From positions 1 through 64,000 of the forward strand of contig NZ_CP195121.1 of assembly GCF_052057775.1 (NCBI RefSeq): a DNA stretch of 64,000 nt. The letters run 5' to 3'. A program made the position numbers and the translations under genes. The notes under the pieces are model-generated. The model had not been told where the DNA came from, did not search any database, and worked only from the letters and a program-made list of their open reading frames with translations. Of this stretch, positions 19,461-27,066 are shown in pieces (within the stretch, counting starts at the first letter, position 1; every line of letters begins with the position of its first letter). The DNA comes from Methanococcoides sp052057775. GTDB lineage: Archaea > Halobacteriota > Methanosarcinia > Methanosarcinales > Methanosarcinaceae.

Positions 19461-19468
19461 TATATAAA
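19461..19468 (-). promoter_or_regulatory. TATA box of small RNA copy B
   Basis: TTTATATA preceded by CGAAACG, 30 bases upstream of GCGAACGGG, matching copy A in sequence and spacing. It lies 43 bases downstream of the hflX stop codon, so copy B has its own promoter rather than being only an hflX 3' UTR. Confidence 0.7.
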
Positions 19469-19510
19469 CGTTTCGTGATAGTACGAACTAATGCTGGAAG
19501 CTATTTTATA

Positions 19511-20761
19511 TTATTCTGAAGAGATCTCAAATGGTCTTACTTTTTGAATGATCTCATTCCGTGCCTCAATCTCCATAATAATAGAGACTCCGTATTCAAT
19601 AGAATGAACTATTCCTTCATCATAAAGCCATGAGACCATAGACATACCCTCTTCGGACATCGGAACGGAGATTAGGGAATGCTCCCATTTTGGTAACTTA
19701 TGATATACAAGCTCCTTAAGTTCATCAAGGCCCTGTTCCGATGACGCGGATATCATTACAGGATGAGGAGCAAGGTAGCTGATAGCATCCAGCTTATCCT
19801 GAAGTTCCTCATCGGAAATCAGATCGGTCTTGTTAAGAGCAGTGACTATTGCAGCACCCTCGGTCCTCTTCCAGAATATATCATGACTTACTGCCAGTTT
19901 TTTCCTGATGACTTCCACAGGATCACTCATATCCACAACAAGCAGGATGATATCAGCAAGGAATATCTCATCAAGAGTTGACCTGAACGCATCCACCATC
20001 CAGTGTGGAAGATCCTCGATAAAACCCACAGTATCTGTCAGGAGCACCTTTCGCTGGTTGATCGTAAGGGAACGCGTTGTAGGGGAGAGAGTTGTAAAGA
20101 GCATATCCTCCACTATTGTCCCTTCTTTCACAAGAGACTGGAATAGAGTGCTTTTCCCTGCATTAGTATAACCTGCCAGCGCTACCAGTGAAAAACCCCT
20201 TTCATGCCTGAAGCTGCGGAGGGATTCACTTCCCTTACAGGAATTCACGAGTTCGGTCCTTATCCTCACGATCCTTTTCCTGATATCCTGCTCGTAGGAA
20301 TCCTCATAACCTCCCAGACCCATAAAACCAGGTTTCTCTTCCTTCTTGAGAAGAGAAACAATCGTTTTGGCCCTTGGAAGCTCATATTGCAATTTTGCAA
20401 GCTCAACCTGCAGTTTTGCACGTCTTGTTGTGGCCCGTGAAGCAAATATCTCAAGGATGAGCTGGAACCGGTCCATCACTTCACATTTACAGGTCTCAGA
20501 GATATTGTAGATCTGAGTCGTTGACAACTGGTTGTTGAAGATCACTTTCTCAGCTTCCAGAGCTTCCACAAACTCTGCAAGCTCATCCACTTTTCCGCGG
20601 CCTATCTGGTATTTCCTGTCAGGATAGCGGGACTGCACCATAGACCCCACAACCACGTAATCTGCCGCATGTGCCAGTTCTTTGAGCTCAGCCAGCTTCC
20701 GCTCATTCTCACCTTCATCGGCGTTAGGATCATTTCGCTGGACAACAATGACCTTTTTCAT
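19511..20761 (-). CDS. hflX: GTPase HflX
   Basis: Ribosome-associated GTPase that in bacteria splits or rescues stalled ribosomes. 416 residues: N-terminal glycine-rich domain (KYQIGRGKVDEL), a helical linker, then the G domain with GYTNAGKST (G1), DTVGFIEDLP (G3), NKTD (G4) and SASS (G5). GGGGTTG precedes the ATG. The small gene upstream ends 15 bases before it, suggesting cotranscription. Confidence 0.94.
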   Translation of the reverse strand: MKKVIVVQRNDPNADEGENERKLAELKELAHAADYVVVGSMVQSRYPDRKYQIGRGKVDELAEFVEALEAEKVIFNNQLSTTQIYNISETCKCEVMDRFQLILEIFASRATTRRAKLQVELAKLQYELPRAKTIVSLLKKEEKPGFMGLGGYEDSYEQDIRKRIVRIRTELVNSCKGSESLRSFRHERGFSLVALAGYTNAGKSTLFQSLVKEGTIVEDMLFTTLSPTTRSLTINQRKVLLTDTVGFIEDLPHWMVDAFRSTLDEIFLADIILLVVDMSDPVEVIRKKLAVSHDIFWKRTEGAAIVTALNKTDLISDEELQDKLDAISYLAPHPVMISASSEQGLDELKELVYHKLPKWEHSLISVPMSEEGMSMVSWLYDEGIVHSIEYGVSIIMEIEARNEIIQKVRPFEISSE

Positions 20762-20776
20762 GTTACAACCCCGGAC

Positions 20777-21169
20777 TCAATCAATACCCAATTCCTTCAT
20801 AAGAAGATTCCTCGAACTCAGTGATACGTGGTGGGCAAATTCTATCGCCAGCCTTTCACTCAGGGATTCCTGATACTTGAACTCACGTGAGAACATGTTC
20901 TTTGAAAGCCATTCCGGCTGATTGTACAAGTCACCATGCTCAACCACGATGGTTCCCGGATATTTTATCTCTGCAACTGTTGTCTCGATGATGCTGACGA
21001 CATCAGCGATATCTGGTGCTGAGGATACCAGGAACGTTTTGATAGCGATCTGGGAAACTGATTCGATATGAGTTGCAGACACATCGACTGCAACAGCAGC
21101 ACAGACCATATAGTACCCCTGTCCTATCCTGTGTCGTCCTGAGATATCAACGGCTATTATTGGAAACAT
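20777..21169 (-). CDS. Small archaeal protein, probably DUF2209 family
   Basis: 130 residues. Begins MFPIIAVDISGRHRIG, a beta strand carrying an Asp that recalls RNase H-like folds; a second acidic spot is TIVVEHGDLYNQPEW. I associate it with the uncharacterised euryarchaeal DUF2209 group from memory, not from a search. No signal peptide or membrane segment. Co-oriented with hflX 15 bases downstream, the only hint of context. Confidence 0.55.
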   Translation of the reverse strand: MFPIIAVDISGRHRIGQGYYMVCAAVAVDVSATHIESVSQIAIKTFLVSSAPDIADVVSIIETTVAEIKYPGTIVVEHGDLYNQPEWLSKNMFSREFKYQESLSERLAIEFAHHVSLSSRNLLMKELGID

Positions 21170-21229
21170 TCTATTACTCGCATAATTAGTTTTATTAGTT
21201 CAAATATCGCTTCCTGTTCATCAAATGGT

Positions 21230-22267
21230 TCATTTCATCATGTTCCGGATATAATCAGTGTCCTTTAGTATTTTAAAGCTTACAAAACCACCTACAATGA
21301 GATTCATGTAAAGTGTGAAGACGCGCCATGCAACAACAACTATACCAACCATGTAGGCCGGAACGAAAACCGAGAACAAGGACGTTGCACCAAGCTCTGC
21401 AACACCACTTGAACCCGGAGTGACAGGAATAACCAGCAGTATCATGAGCAGCACCTGTGCAGCAAAGGAAATCATGACAGAAGGAGGCTGGTTCAGTCCC
21501 AGAAGGATCACTGGTACCATGGCAAACTCGACCGCCCAGAAGAGGATGGTATATATGCTTCCGAATAGCAGTCCGTTACGCCCCTTTGTGACGAAGAATG
21601 ACATGCTGTAGTGAAAATCCTCAATGACCAGGTCCATTTTTCCCATGATCCTGTTAAGACGGAGGTCATTTCCTTTACCAAGGAAAACAGCGACCCTGTG
21701 AAACAGGAACTTAAGCGTTTTCCTTGTGTGATGGGGATGCCATACTGCATATAGAACCATCATGAACACACCTATCAGAGCTAGCTCCCCGGCCATTATC
21801 AACATATCCAGTCCGGAAGTTGATATGAGCCTGCGGAACAGATGCAGGGAAACCGGAGCTGCCATCATTATAAGGATACCGTCAAGCAGTCGTTCCCCAA
21901 GTACAACTGCAGTGGCATTTCCCACAGGAACATCGTCCTGGTTGAGCAGATGGATCCTCAGCGGTTCTCCGCCTATCGAGGAAGGAGTGACGGAAGCGAG
22001 GAAAGTACTTGATGTAACGATCTCTATGGCCCTGAAAAAGCCAACCCTGAATCCGAGTGACCCGCACATCGATCGTGTACGCAGGCCCCAGAACACATAG
22101 GAGCTAAGGTGTAGAACAACAGCGGCCAGCAGGAACTCTGGCCTGATATTGTTGATGAGCTCCAGTGTCTGAGGGTCTACCGTATAGAACATTACAAGAA
22201 CAATGGAAATGGCACTTATGAAAAGCGAAATTGAAACCCATTTCCTTAGATCGTTCACATATATCAT
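21230..22267 (-). CDS. Flippase-like integral membrane protein (UPF0104 / LPG synthase TM family)
   Basis: About 345 residues with seven or eight membrane helices. Family hallmarks: TPSSIGGEPLRIHLL, GERLLDGILI and PVTPGSSGVAELG. Members move or modify lipid-linked molecules; archaeal ones have unknown substrates. Start uncertain: the ATG chosen has no spaced ribosome site, while a GTG three codons later has AGGA seven bases upstream and a TTG five codons earlier is also open. It is divergent from a lipid kinase-like gene, in keeping with a role in membrane lipids. Confidence 0.8.
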   Translation of the reverse strand: MIYVNDLRKWVSISLFISAISIVLVMFYTVDPQTLELINNIRPEFLLAAVVLHLSSYVFWGLRTRSMCGSLGFRVGFFRAIEIVTSSTFLASVTPSSIGGEPLRIHLLNQDDVPVGNATAVVLGERLLDGILIMMAAPVSLHLFRRLISTSGLDMLIMAGELALIGVFMMVLYAVWHPHHTRKTLKFLFHRVAVFLGKGNDLRLNRIMGKMDLVIEDFHYSMSFFVTKGRNGLLFGSIYTILFWAVEFAMVPVILLGLNQPPSVMISFAAQVLLMILLVIPVTPGSSGVAELGATSLFSVFVPAYMVGIVVVAWRVFTLYMNLIVGGFVSFKILKDTDYIRNMMK

Positions 22268-22472
22268 TCCTATAGATAGCAAGATGTTCAGTTGAAGTTA
22301 TGCTGCACAATATATTCGTAGTCACATATAATTGATTTGTTTTGATATTCATTGACCACAAGCATAGCCAAAGGATATAATCCATATGAAACATTTTTAA
22401 TATGAATTTGCTTAAAAATGCAAAAGAGATCGGGAACGAAATTGGACCTTAAGGAGAACGGAAGGTACAAAA

Positions 22473-23072
22473 ATGCTATCAAACATCAGGAACTCTGTTT
22501 TTTTCAAAGAATTCTTCAGAAAGACCATACATTTTGTATCTTTATTCATTGTTCTTATATACCATTATTTTGGGAAAAGTTTTACACTTGACCTTTTGGT
22601 GTTTTTCCTTTGCTGCTTCCTGACAGTAGAGTACTTCCGGGTGGAAAAGGGGATGAAGATACCCATCTTCTGGAAACTTTACCGTTCAAAGGAAAAGGAC
22701 AGACTGAGTGGAAATATACATTTTCTGATAGGAAGCATAATTGCCATAAGCATCTTCTCAGAAGAGATCGCATCTGCTGCAATACTGATGACGACCTTTG
22801 GTGATAGCGCAGCAGCTTTGATAGGGATAAGCTATGGAAGGAACTGGATCAAAGGACTGCCGGACAGGGCATGGGAAGGGGTCATATCCGAATTCATCGT
22901 AAACCTTGCCATTGGCTATTTCTTCCTCGCGAACTGGATCATAGCTTTCCCTATGGCTTTGGTGGCAACGATCGTTGAGACACTTACATACAGGTTGGAC
23001 GACAATCTGATGATACCATTATTTTCAGGTCTGGCAGGATATCTTGTGTTGATAGTTTATTCTTCGTTATGA
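22473..23072 (+). CDS. CTP-dependent polyprenol/diacylglycerol kinase-like membrane protein
   Basis: 199 residues, five or six membrane segments. RKTIHFVSLFI near the N-terminus, then KDRLSGNIHFLIG, FGDSAAALIGISYGR and the WEGVISEF motif match the SEC59/DGK1/VTE5 family of CTP-dependent kinases acting on dolichol, phytol or diacylglycerol. In archaea the likely substrate is a polyprenol or archaeol-type lipid; this is inferred. GGAAGGT precedes the ATG. Confidence 0.75.
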   Translation: MLSNIRNSVFFKEFFRKTIHFVSLFIVLIYHYFGKSFTLDLLVFFLCCFLTVEYFRVEKGMKIPIFWKLYRSKEKDRLSGNIHFLIGSIIAISIFSEEIASAAILMTTFGDSAAALIGISYGRNWIKGLPDRAWEGVISEFIVNLAIGYFFLANWIIAFPMALVATIVETLTYRLDDNLMIPLFSGLAGYLVLIVYSSL

Positions 23073-23177
23073 AGGGGTACCCTGTGCCACGGATCGAAAA
23101 GAATAACTTTATTTACCAGGTCAGGGTCAAGTAGGCTTTGTAGAAATATAAGAACGTAACAGGGAAAGGATATCACA

Positions 23178-24308
23178 ATGAGAATAATGCTCTTCGTATG
23201 CGGCGAAGGACTGGGACATACAAGCCGCTGTATACCGCTTGCACAAGAGATGCAGTCGGCAGGACATGACGTGCTTATTGGTGCCTACGGATATTCCAGG
23301 GAACTGATTGACAGGAAAGGACTGAATACCATTGAGATCCCTCCCGAGATCCAGCTTGTGGGCAATGCAGGAAGCCTTGACCTAAAGGCCTCTGTTCTTG
23401 CCACCGTCAGAAGCGGAGAGCTGCTTGGTATCCTTAAGATCAACAGGCAACTGAAAAAGTTCGACCCCCATGTAGTGGTATCAGACAGCCACTACACCGC
23501 CACGATGGCTGCAATGTTCAGGAAGAAGCCTGTTTACCTGATGATGAACCAGTCGAACATGGAGGAATTCTTCTACAACAGAGGAGCCTTCATGAAAGCC
23601 ATTGGAAAAGGGATCAAAAGGTTCTACAATCTGATATTCAGAAAGGTGGACGGCATCATCATACCGGACTATCCGATGCCGGATACGATCTGCCGTATGA
23701 ACATTGAGCTGGAAGAAGAACTGGAAGACTCTGTGTTCTACAGTGGCCCTCTTGTAGGAAAGAAGTACGATGAAGTTACCGGAGCAGACCTACCCAGACC
23801 CCATGTGCTTTCCACAGTAGGTGGATTCGGATATCGTGAGCCGATATTCAGGAAGGTCATAGAAACTGCAAGACTGGACAAAACCATCAGTTATACACTC
23901 CTGTCAGGCCCAAGTGTCGATCCAGATGATTTTACCGACCTGCCTGAGAATGTGACCATACTAAGGTTCATTGAAGACCAGTTCCCATTCATCAAAAGTT
24001 CCGACCTCGTTATTGCACCCGGAGGCCACAGCACGATGATGGAGGCACTTTCTTTTGGCATCCCCATGCTCTCTTTCCCGGACATCGATCATAACGAGCA
24101 GCAGAACAACGCTACAGCTCTCGAAGAGGATGGATGCGGAAAAAAGCTGGACTATTCCATATCTCCTGAACAGCTCCTTGAGCACATCCATGAGGTCATA
24201 AACGAGGGAAAGCTACTGGAGAAGAGCAAAGAGCTGCACGAACTGTCCGATGCGCTTGACGGGCCTTCTTCCATCACGAAAATGCTGGAATCAATGTACA
24301 TGCATTGA
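23178..24308 (+). CDS. MurG-like / GT1-28 family glycosyltransferase
   Basis: 376 residues, GT-B fold. N-terminal GEGLGHTSRCIPLAQEM (acceptor-side glycine loop) and C-terminal nucleotide-sugar site APGGHSTMMEALSFGIPML followed by DIDHNEQQNNA. Methanogens lack peptidoglycan, so the product is more likely a glycolipid or surface glycan than lipid II. The preceding lipid-kinase-like gene lies 105 bases upstream on the same strand. No signal peptide; probably peripheral at the cytoplasmic membrane face. Confidence 0.75.
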   Translation: MRIMLFVCGEGLGHTSRCIPLAQEMQSAGHDVLIGAYGYSRELIDRKGLNTIEIPPEIQLVGNAGSLDLKASVLATVRSGELLGILKINRQLKKFDPHVVVSDSHYTATMAAMFRKKPVYLMMNQSNMEEFFYNRGAFMKAIGKGIKRFYNLIFRKVDGIIIPDYPMPDTICRMNIELEEELEDSVFYSGPLVGKKYDEVTGADLPRPHVLSTVGGFGYREPIFRKVIETARLDKTISYTLLSGPSVDPDDFTDLPENVTILRFIEDQFPFIKSSDLVIAPGGHSTMMEALSFGIPMLSFPDIDHNEQQNNATALEEDGCGKKLDYSISPEQLLEHIHEVINEGKLLEKSKELHELSDALDGPSSITKMLESMYMH

Positions 24309-24370
24309 TCTTCAGAAAAACTCGGTATTACAAAAGCTATTTCACTTCCGGAACCATAACTAGAAAAGCG

Positions 24371-24386
24371 TTTAGATAAATCTAAA
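24371..24386 (+). promoter_or_regulatory. Palindromic operator upstream of the ArsR-type gene
   Basis: TTTAGAT-AA-ATCTAAA, a perfect 7-2-7 inverted repeat 27 bases upstream of the start codon. It overlaps the place where the TATA element should be, as expected for autorepression by the winged-helix protein encoded directly downstream. Binding is inferred from position and symmetry. Confidence 0.55.
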
Positions 24387-24413
24387 ACAGTACTAATTCC
24401 AGTTGGTGCACTA

Positions 24414-24746
24414 ATGATAATTCCCGAACCGATCGAAAACGAAGTTAAGCTGCTCGGAGGAGCTGAAGGAATCGCACTGAGGATCGCAGATGATGATAGC
24501 ATCGCCAGGCAAAGCAGCATACACCACGCATTATCCTCACCAATACGCCTGAAGATCCTAAACCTGGTACTGGTGCAGCCCCTGTGTGTCTGCCTTATCA
24601 AAGAGATAACAGGCATACCCGATTCAAAACTATCCTACCATCTTTCGATCCTTGTGGATAGCGGGCTTATACAGAGGGAAAAGAGTGGAAACTGGATCAT
24701 ATACCATCCAACAGAAGAGGGTATGAAGTACAAAGTAGAAGTTTAA
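24414..24746 (+). CDS. ArsR-family winged-helix regulator with CxC motif
   Basis: 110 residues. Winged helix from about residue 37: ALSSPIRLKILNLV, then PLCVCLIKEITG and the recognition helix PDSKLSYHLSILVDSGLI. The CVC pair sits where ArsR/SmtB repressors carry the ELCVCDL metalloid or thiol-sensing motif, so a soft-metal, arsenite or redox ligand is plausible. The first 35 residues are an unusual extension. No transporter or reductase is adjacent, so its regulon lies elsewhere or is only itself. Confidence 0.8.
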   Translation: MIIPEPIENEVKLLGGAEGIALRIADDDSIARQSSIHHALSSPIRLKILNLVLVQPLCVCLIKEITGIPDSKLSYHLSILVDSGLIQREKSGNWIIYHPTEEGMKYKVEV

Positions 24747-24755
24747 GAGATCAAA

Positions 24756-25493
24756 TTACCGGTGGTCTTCTAATCTACTCAACCGCAGGTTAGTTCGAGA
24801 TGCTCGTTTTTTCCATAACCTGTTCCCATTGTTAGAAATACAATCTATACTGCCCCTTTCATGAAGATCTTCGAGTATTTCTGTCAGATTCGATTCATTA
24901 ATGGATATAGTATAGCGGGAATCAAACTCGTTACAGATCTCCGTAGTGGATAAAGTATCTTGACCAATTATATTCTCGGTAAATCCTGCAAGATCTTCGT
25001 AAGCAGCCCAGGGGTAGATTATCCAGCGCCATTTAACAACTTTCCGGGCATAAAAGTCCGGCACGAAATCGGAACATATTTTGTGCTGCAAGACAGCTGT
25101 TTTGATATCTGCCGGATTAAGGGATTCAAGATAGTCCACAGCAACACTTAGTGTCTTGCCAGTGTCGGTAACATCGTCTACGACAAGGATGTTTTTATCA
25201 TGGATATCAACTGAGAGCGGGAACTTTAGCGTTGCCATTTCCTGTATGTCTGCAGCTCCTTTGTAGTGCTCGATCTTTATTGTTGTAAGGTTATCGAAAA
25301 GCAGAAAATCACATACCAGCCTCGCAGGTACATAACCGCCCCTGCCGATAGCAACTATTATGTCAGGCAGATCACCTGAGTCCTTTATCTTTCTGGCAAG
25401 TGCCTTAGCGAGGTTATACGATTCACCAAAACTCATCATATCGCATCTAAAAGATGTACGATCAGCTGGAGAATGTCCTCTCACATCTCCCAT
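24756..25493 (-). CDS. Phosphoribosyltransferase fused to C-terminal winged-helix-like domain
   Basis: Up to 245 residues. Residues 20-175 are a type I purine phosphoribosyltransferase: AIGRGGYVPARL and the PRPP loop VVDDVTDTGKT. The remaining 70 residues (TTEICNEFDSRYTISINESNLTEI... with HERGSIDC) look like a winged helix. The pair suggests either a salvage enzyme or a PurR-like purine-sensing regulator. No clear ribosome site marks the start; MMSFGESYNL 18 residues in is an alternative. It converges with the ArsR gene. Confidence 0.72.
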   Translation of the reverse strand: MGDVRGHSPADRTSFRCDMMSFGESYNLAKALARKIKDSGDLPDIIVAIGRGGYVPARLVCDFLLFDNLTTIKIEHYKGAADIQEMATLKFPLSVDIHDKNILVVDDVTDTGKTLSVAVDYLESLNPADIKTAVLQHKICSDFVPDFYARKVVKWRWIIYPWAAYEDLAGFTENIIGQDTLSTTEICNEFDSRYTISINESNLTEILEDLHERGSIDCISNNGNRLWKKRASRTNLRLSRLEDHR

Positions 25494-25552
25494 AATACAA
25501 AGTTGTTCCCTATTCTGTAAAAATGTTACGAATATTGAAATCCTGAAAGACC

Positions 25553-25562
25553 TTAATATTTA
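25553..25562 (+). promoter_or_regulatory. TATA-like element for the double-Cache lipoprotein
   Basis: TTAATATTTA 26 bases before the ATG, with no Shine-Dalgarno in between. The predicted start of transcription falls at or a few bases before the start codon, so this mRNA may be leaderless or nearly so. Confidence 0.35.
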
Positions 25563-25587
25563 TTGCTTCAAACTCTAATTCTTATTT

Positions 25588-26544
25588 ATGAAAACTAATA
25601 CAATCCTTTTTACTGTTGCACTCGTACTGATAACTATCCTTAGTGCCGGATGTACGGGCACCGATAACGCAAATCCTCAGAACCAATCGGAAACAATTCC
25701 GGCAGACACACTGTCTTCAACTTCCAGTTCCACCGTATCTCCCGGAGAACTCGTGGCATTCGTAGAGATAGCTTATGAATATGCGCACGTCCATGGAAAG
25801 GAAGCTACTCTCAGGGAATTCAATAACCAGAACGGCCAGTTCGTCGAAGGCGAACTCTATATCTTTGCTTACGATACTGAGGGCAACACACTGGCCCTTC
25901 CCTTCCAGCCTGAGATCATCGGTACCAACCGGTGGAATATCACGAATGCGAACGGCACCGCATTTATCCAGGACATGGCAGCCACTGCGCAGTCCAACGG
26001 AGGCTTCGTAAGATATCTCTATGTAGACCCTGCAGACAACTTCACGGTCAAACAAAAACTCAGCTACGTGATGATGGTAGACAATGAGTGGTTCATCGGA
26101 GCCGGCATCTACGATCCGCAAGAGGATTCACCTGTTGTGAAAATGGGAACTGATCCACAGGTAAGAGAAGAACTGGAATCTTTTGTAGGAGAAGCGATTG
26201 AGTATGCAAATACAAACGGAAAGGATGCTGCGATCGCGGAGTTCAATGACCAGAACGGCACGTTTATACGAGACAATCTCTACATTTATGCCTTCGATTA
26301 TAATGGAACGACACTTGCAATGCCTTACCAGCCTAAATTAATTGGAACCGACCTATCCGGGCTTCAGGACTCTTATGGAGTAAATTATACCAGGGTAGAG
26401 ATCTTCCTGGCGCAACATGGCGGAGGTTTCATTTTCTACCATTACTACAACCCCGCCCACAATATGACAATTGAACCCAAGATGAGCTACGTGCAGAAGG
26501 TCGATGATACCTGGTGGCTCGGTGCAGGAGTCTATTTGAACTAA
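25588..26544 (+). CDS. Lipoprotein with two tandem Cache-type sensor domains
   Basis: 318 residues. Signal peptide and lipobox ILSAGC place a lipid-anchored cysteine near residue 22. Two internal repeats of about 130 residues follow, each of the form YA..GK.A...FN.QNG.F....LYI.A.D..G.TLA.P.QP.LIGT then SYV..VD..W.IGAG.Y. These look like small Cache ligand-binding domains. There is no membrane-spanning signalling segment or output domain, so it may be a binding protein for a separate receptor. The ligand is unknown. Confidence 0.75.
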   Translation: MKTNTILFTVALVLITILSAGCTGTDNANPQNQSETIPADTLSSTSSSTVSPGELVAFVEIAYEYAHVHGKEATLREFNNQNGQFVEGELYIFAYDTEGNTLALPFQPEIIGTNRWNITNANGTAFIQDMAATAQSNGGFVRYLYVDPADNFTVKQKLSYVMMVDNEWFIGAGIYDPQEDSPVVKMGTDPQVREELESFVGEAIEYANTNGKDAAIAEFNDQNGTFIRDNLYIYAFDYNGTTLAMPYQPKLIGTDLSGLQDSYGVNYTRVEIFLAQHGGGFIFYHYYNPAHNMTIEPKMSYVQKVDDTWWLGAGVYLN

Positions 26545-26750
26545 TAACAAAGACGATGCATCTAGATACCATTCGATTCTTAATGCATCCACCCCTCTTT
26601 TTCAAGTAAAATTCCGTCAAGATAAAGAAAGGATTAATACAAGGAAATAGATCAATTCTATAACAAAACTTAGAGATTGCAAAGAAACAGCAGATAACTT
26701 CTCTCAAAAGATAACATCTGCACAAAATAACTAAATTAGAGATAATTAGA

Positions 26751-26825
26751 TGGGCCTAACCGGATTTGAACCGGTGATCACTCGGTTATGAGCCGAGCGC
26801 TCTAACCAGACTAAGCTATAGGCCC
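26751..26825 (-). tRNA. tRNA with CAU anticodon, probably tRNA-Ile2 (agmatidine type)
   Basis: Cloverleaf with acceptor stem GGGCCTA/TAGGCCC, anticodon arm CTCGG-CTCATAA-CCGAG giving CAU, T arm ACCGG-TTCAAAT-CCGGT and discriminator A. The GGGCC acceptor and anticodon arm resemble archaeal tRNA-Ile2, whose C34 is changed to agmatidine to read AUA, rather than initiator Met. Elongator Met cannot be excluded. 22 bases downstream of tRNA-Asn. Confidence 0.85.
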
Positions 26826-26847
26826 TCAAAAAAGAGTAAGTAGAATA

Positions 26848-26920
26848 CGCCGCCAACAGGGCTCGAACCTGTGACATTCTGGTTAACAGCCAGACACTCT
26901 ACCAACTGAGTTATAGCGGC
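26848..26920 (-). tRNA. tRNA-Asn (GTT)
   Basis: Acceptor GCCGCTA/TGGCGGC, D arm with GTTGGTAGAGT, anticodon arm TCTGG-CTGTTAA-CCAGA giving GTT, T arm ACAGG-TTCGAGC-CCTGT, discriminator G. No CCA is encoded. Probably cotranscribed with the CAU tRNA. Confidence 0.96.
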
Positions 26921-26966
26921 ACTTGATTGCGCTTCAACGCACGATTCCTCCCTATGCAGTTCTGGA

Positions 26967-26973
26967 ATTTAAA
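26967..26973 (-). promoter_or_regulatory. TATA box for the tRNA pair
   Basis: TTTAAAT on the minus strand, about 47 bases before the mature 5' end of tRNA-Asn, preceded by ACAAAAGG. It directly follows the hairpin attributed to amrS termination. Confidence 0.4.
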
Positions 26974-26997
26974 CCTTTTGTTCGGAACGACAAAAGG
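26974..26997 (-). terminator. Hairpin between amrS and the tRNA pair
   Basis: CCTTTTGTCG and CGAACAAAAGG pair around a TTC loop (ten pairs, one bulge) on the minus strand, then TTTAAATT. It lies 70 bases after the amrS stop. It may terminate amrS and insulate the tRNA promoter. Confidence 0.45.
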
Positions 26998-27066
26998 GCT
27001 GCCAACAAGCGGGAAAATCAGCAATTTTTCAGTACTTATTAGCATATTACCACCTAAAAGTGCCCT

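Noticed and set aside
19093..19500. CRISPR array or transposon ends at the 19 kb repeats
   Set aside because: Only two units of about 190 bases with a 261-base period, no short spaced repeats, no transposase and no target-site duplication.
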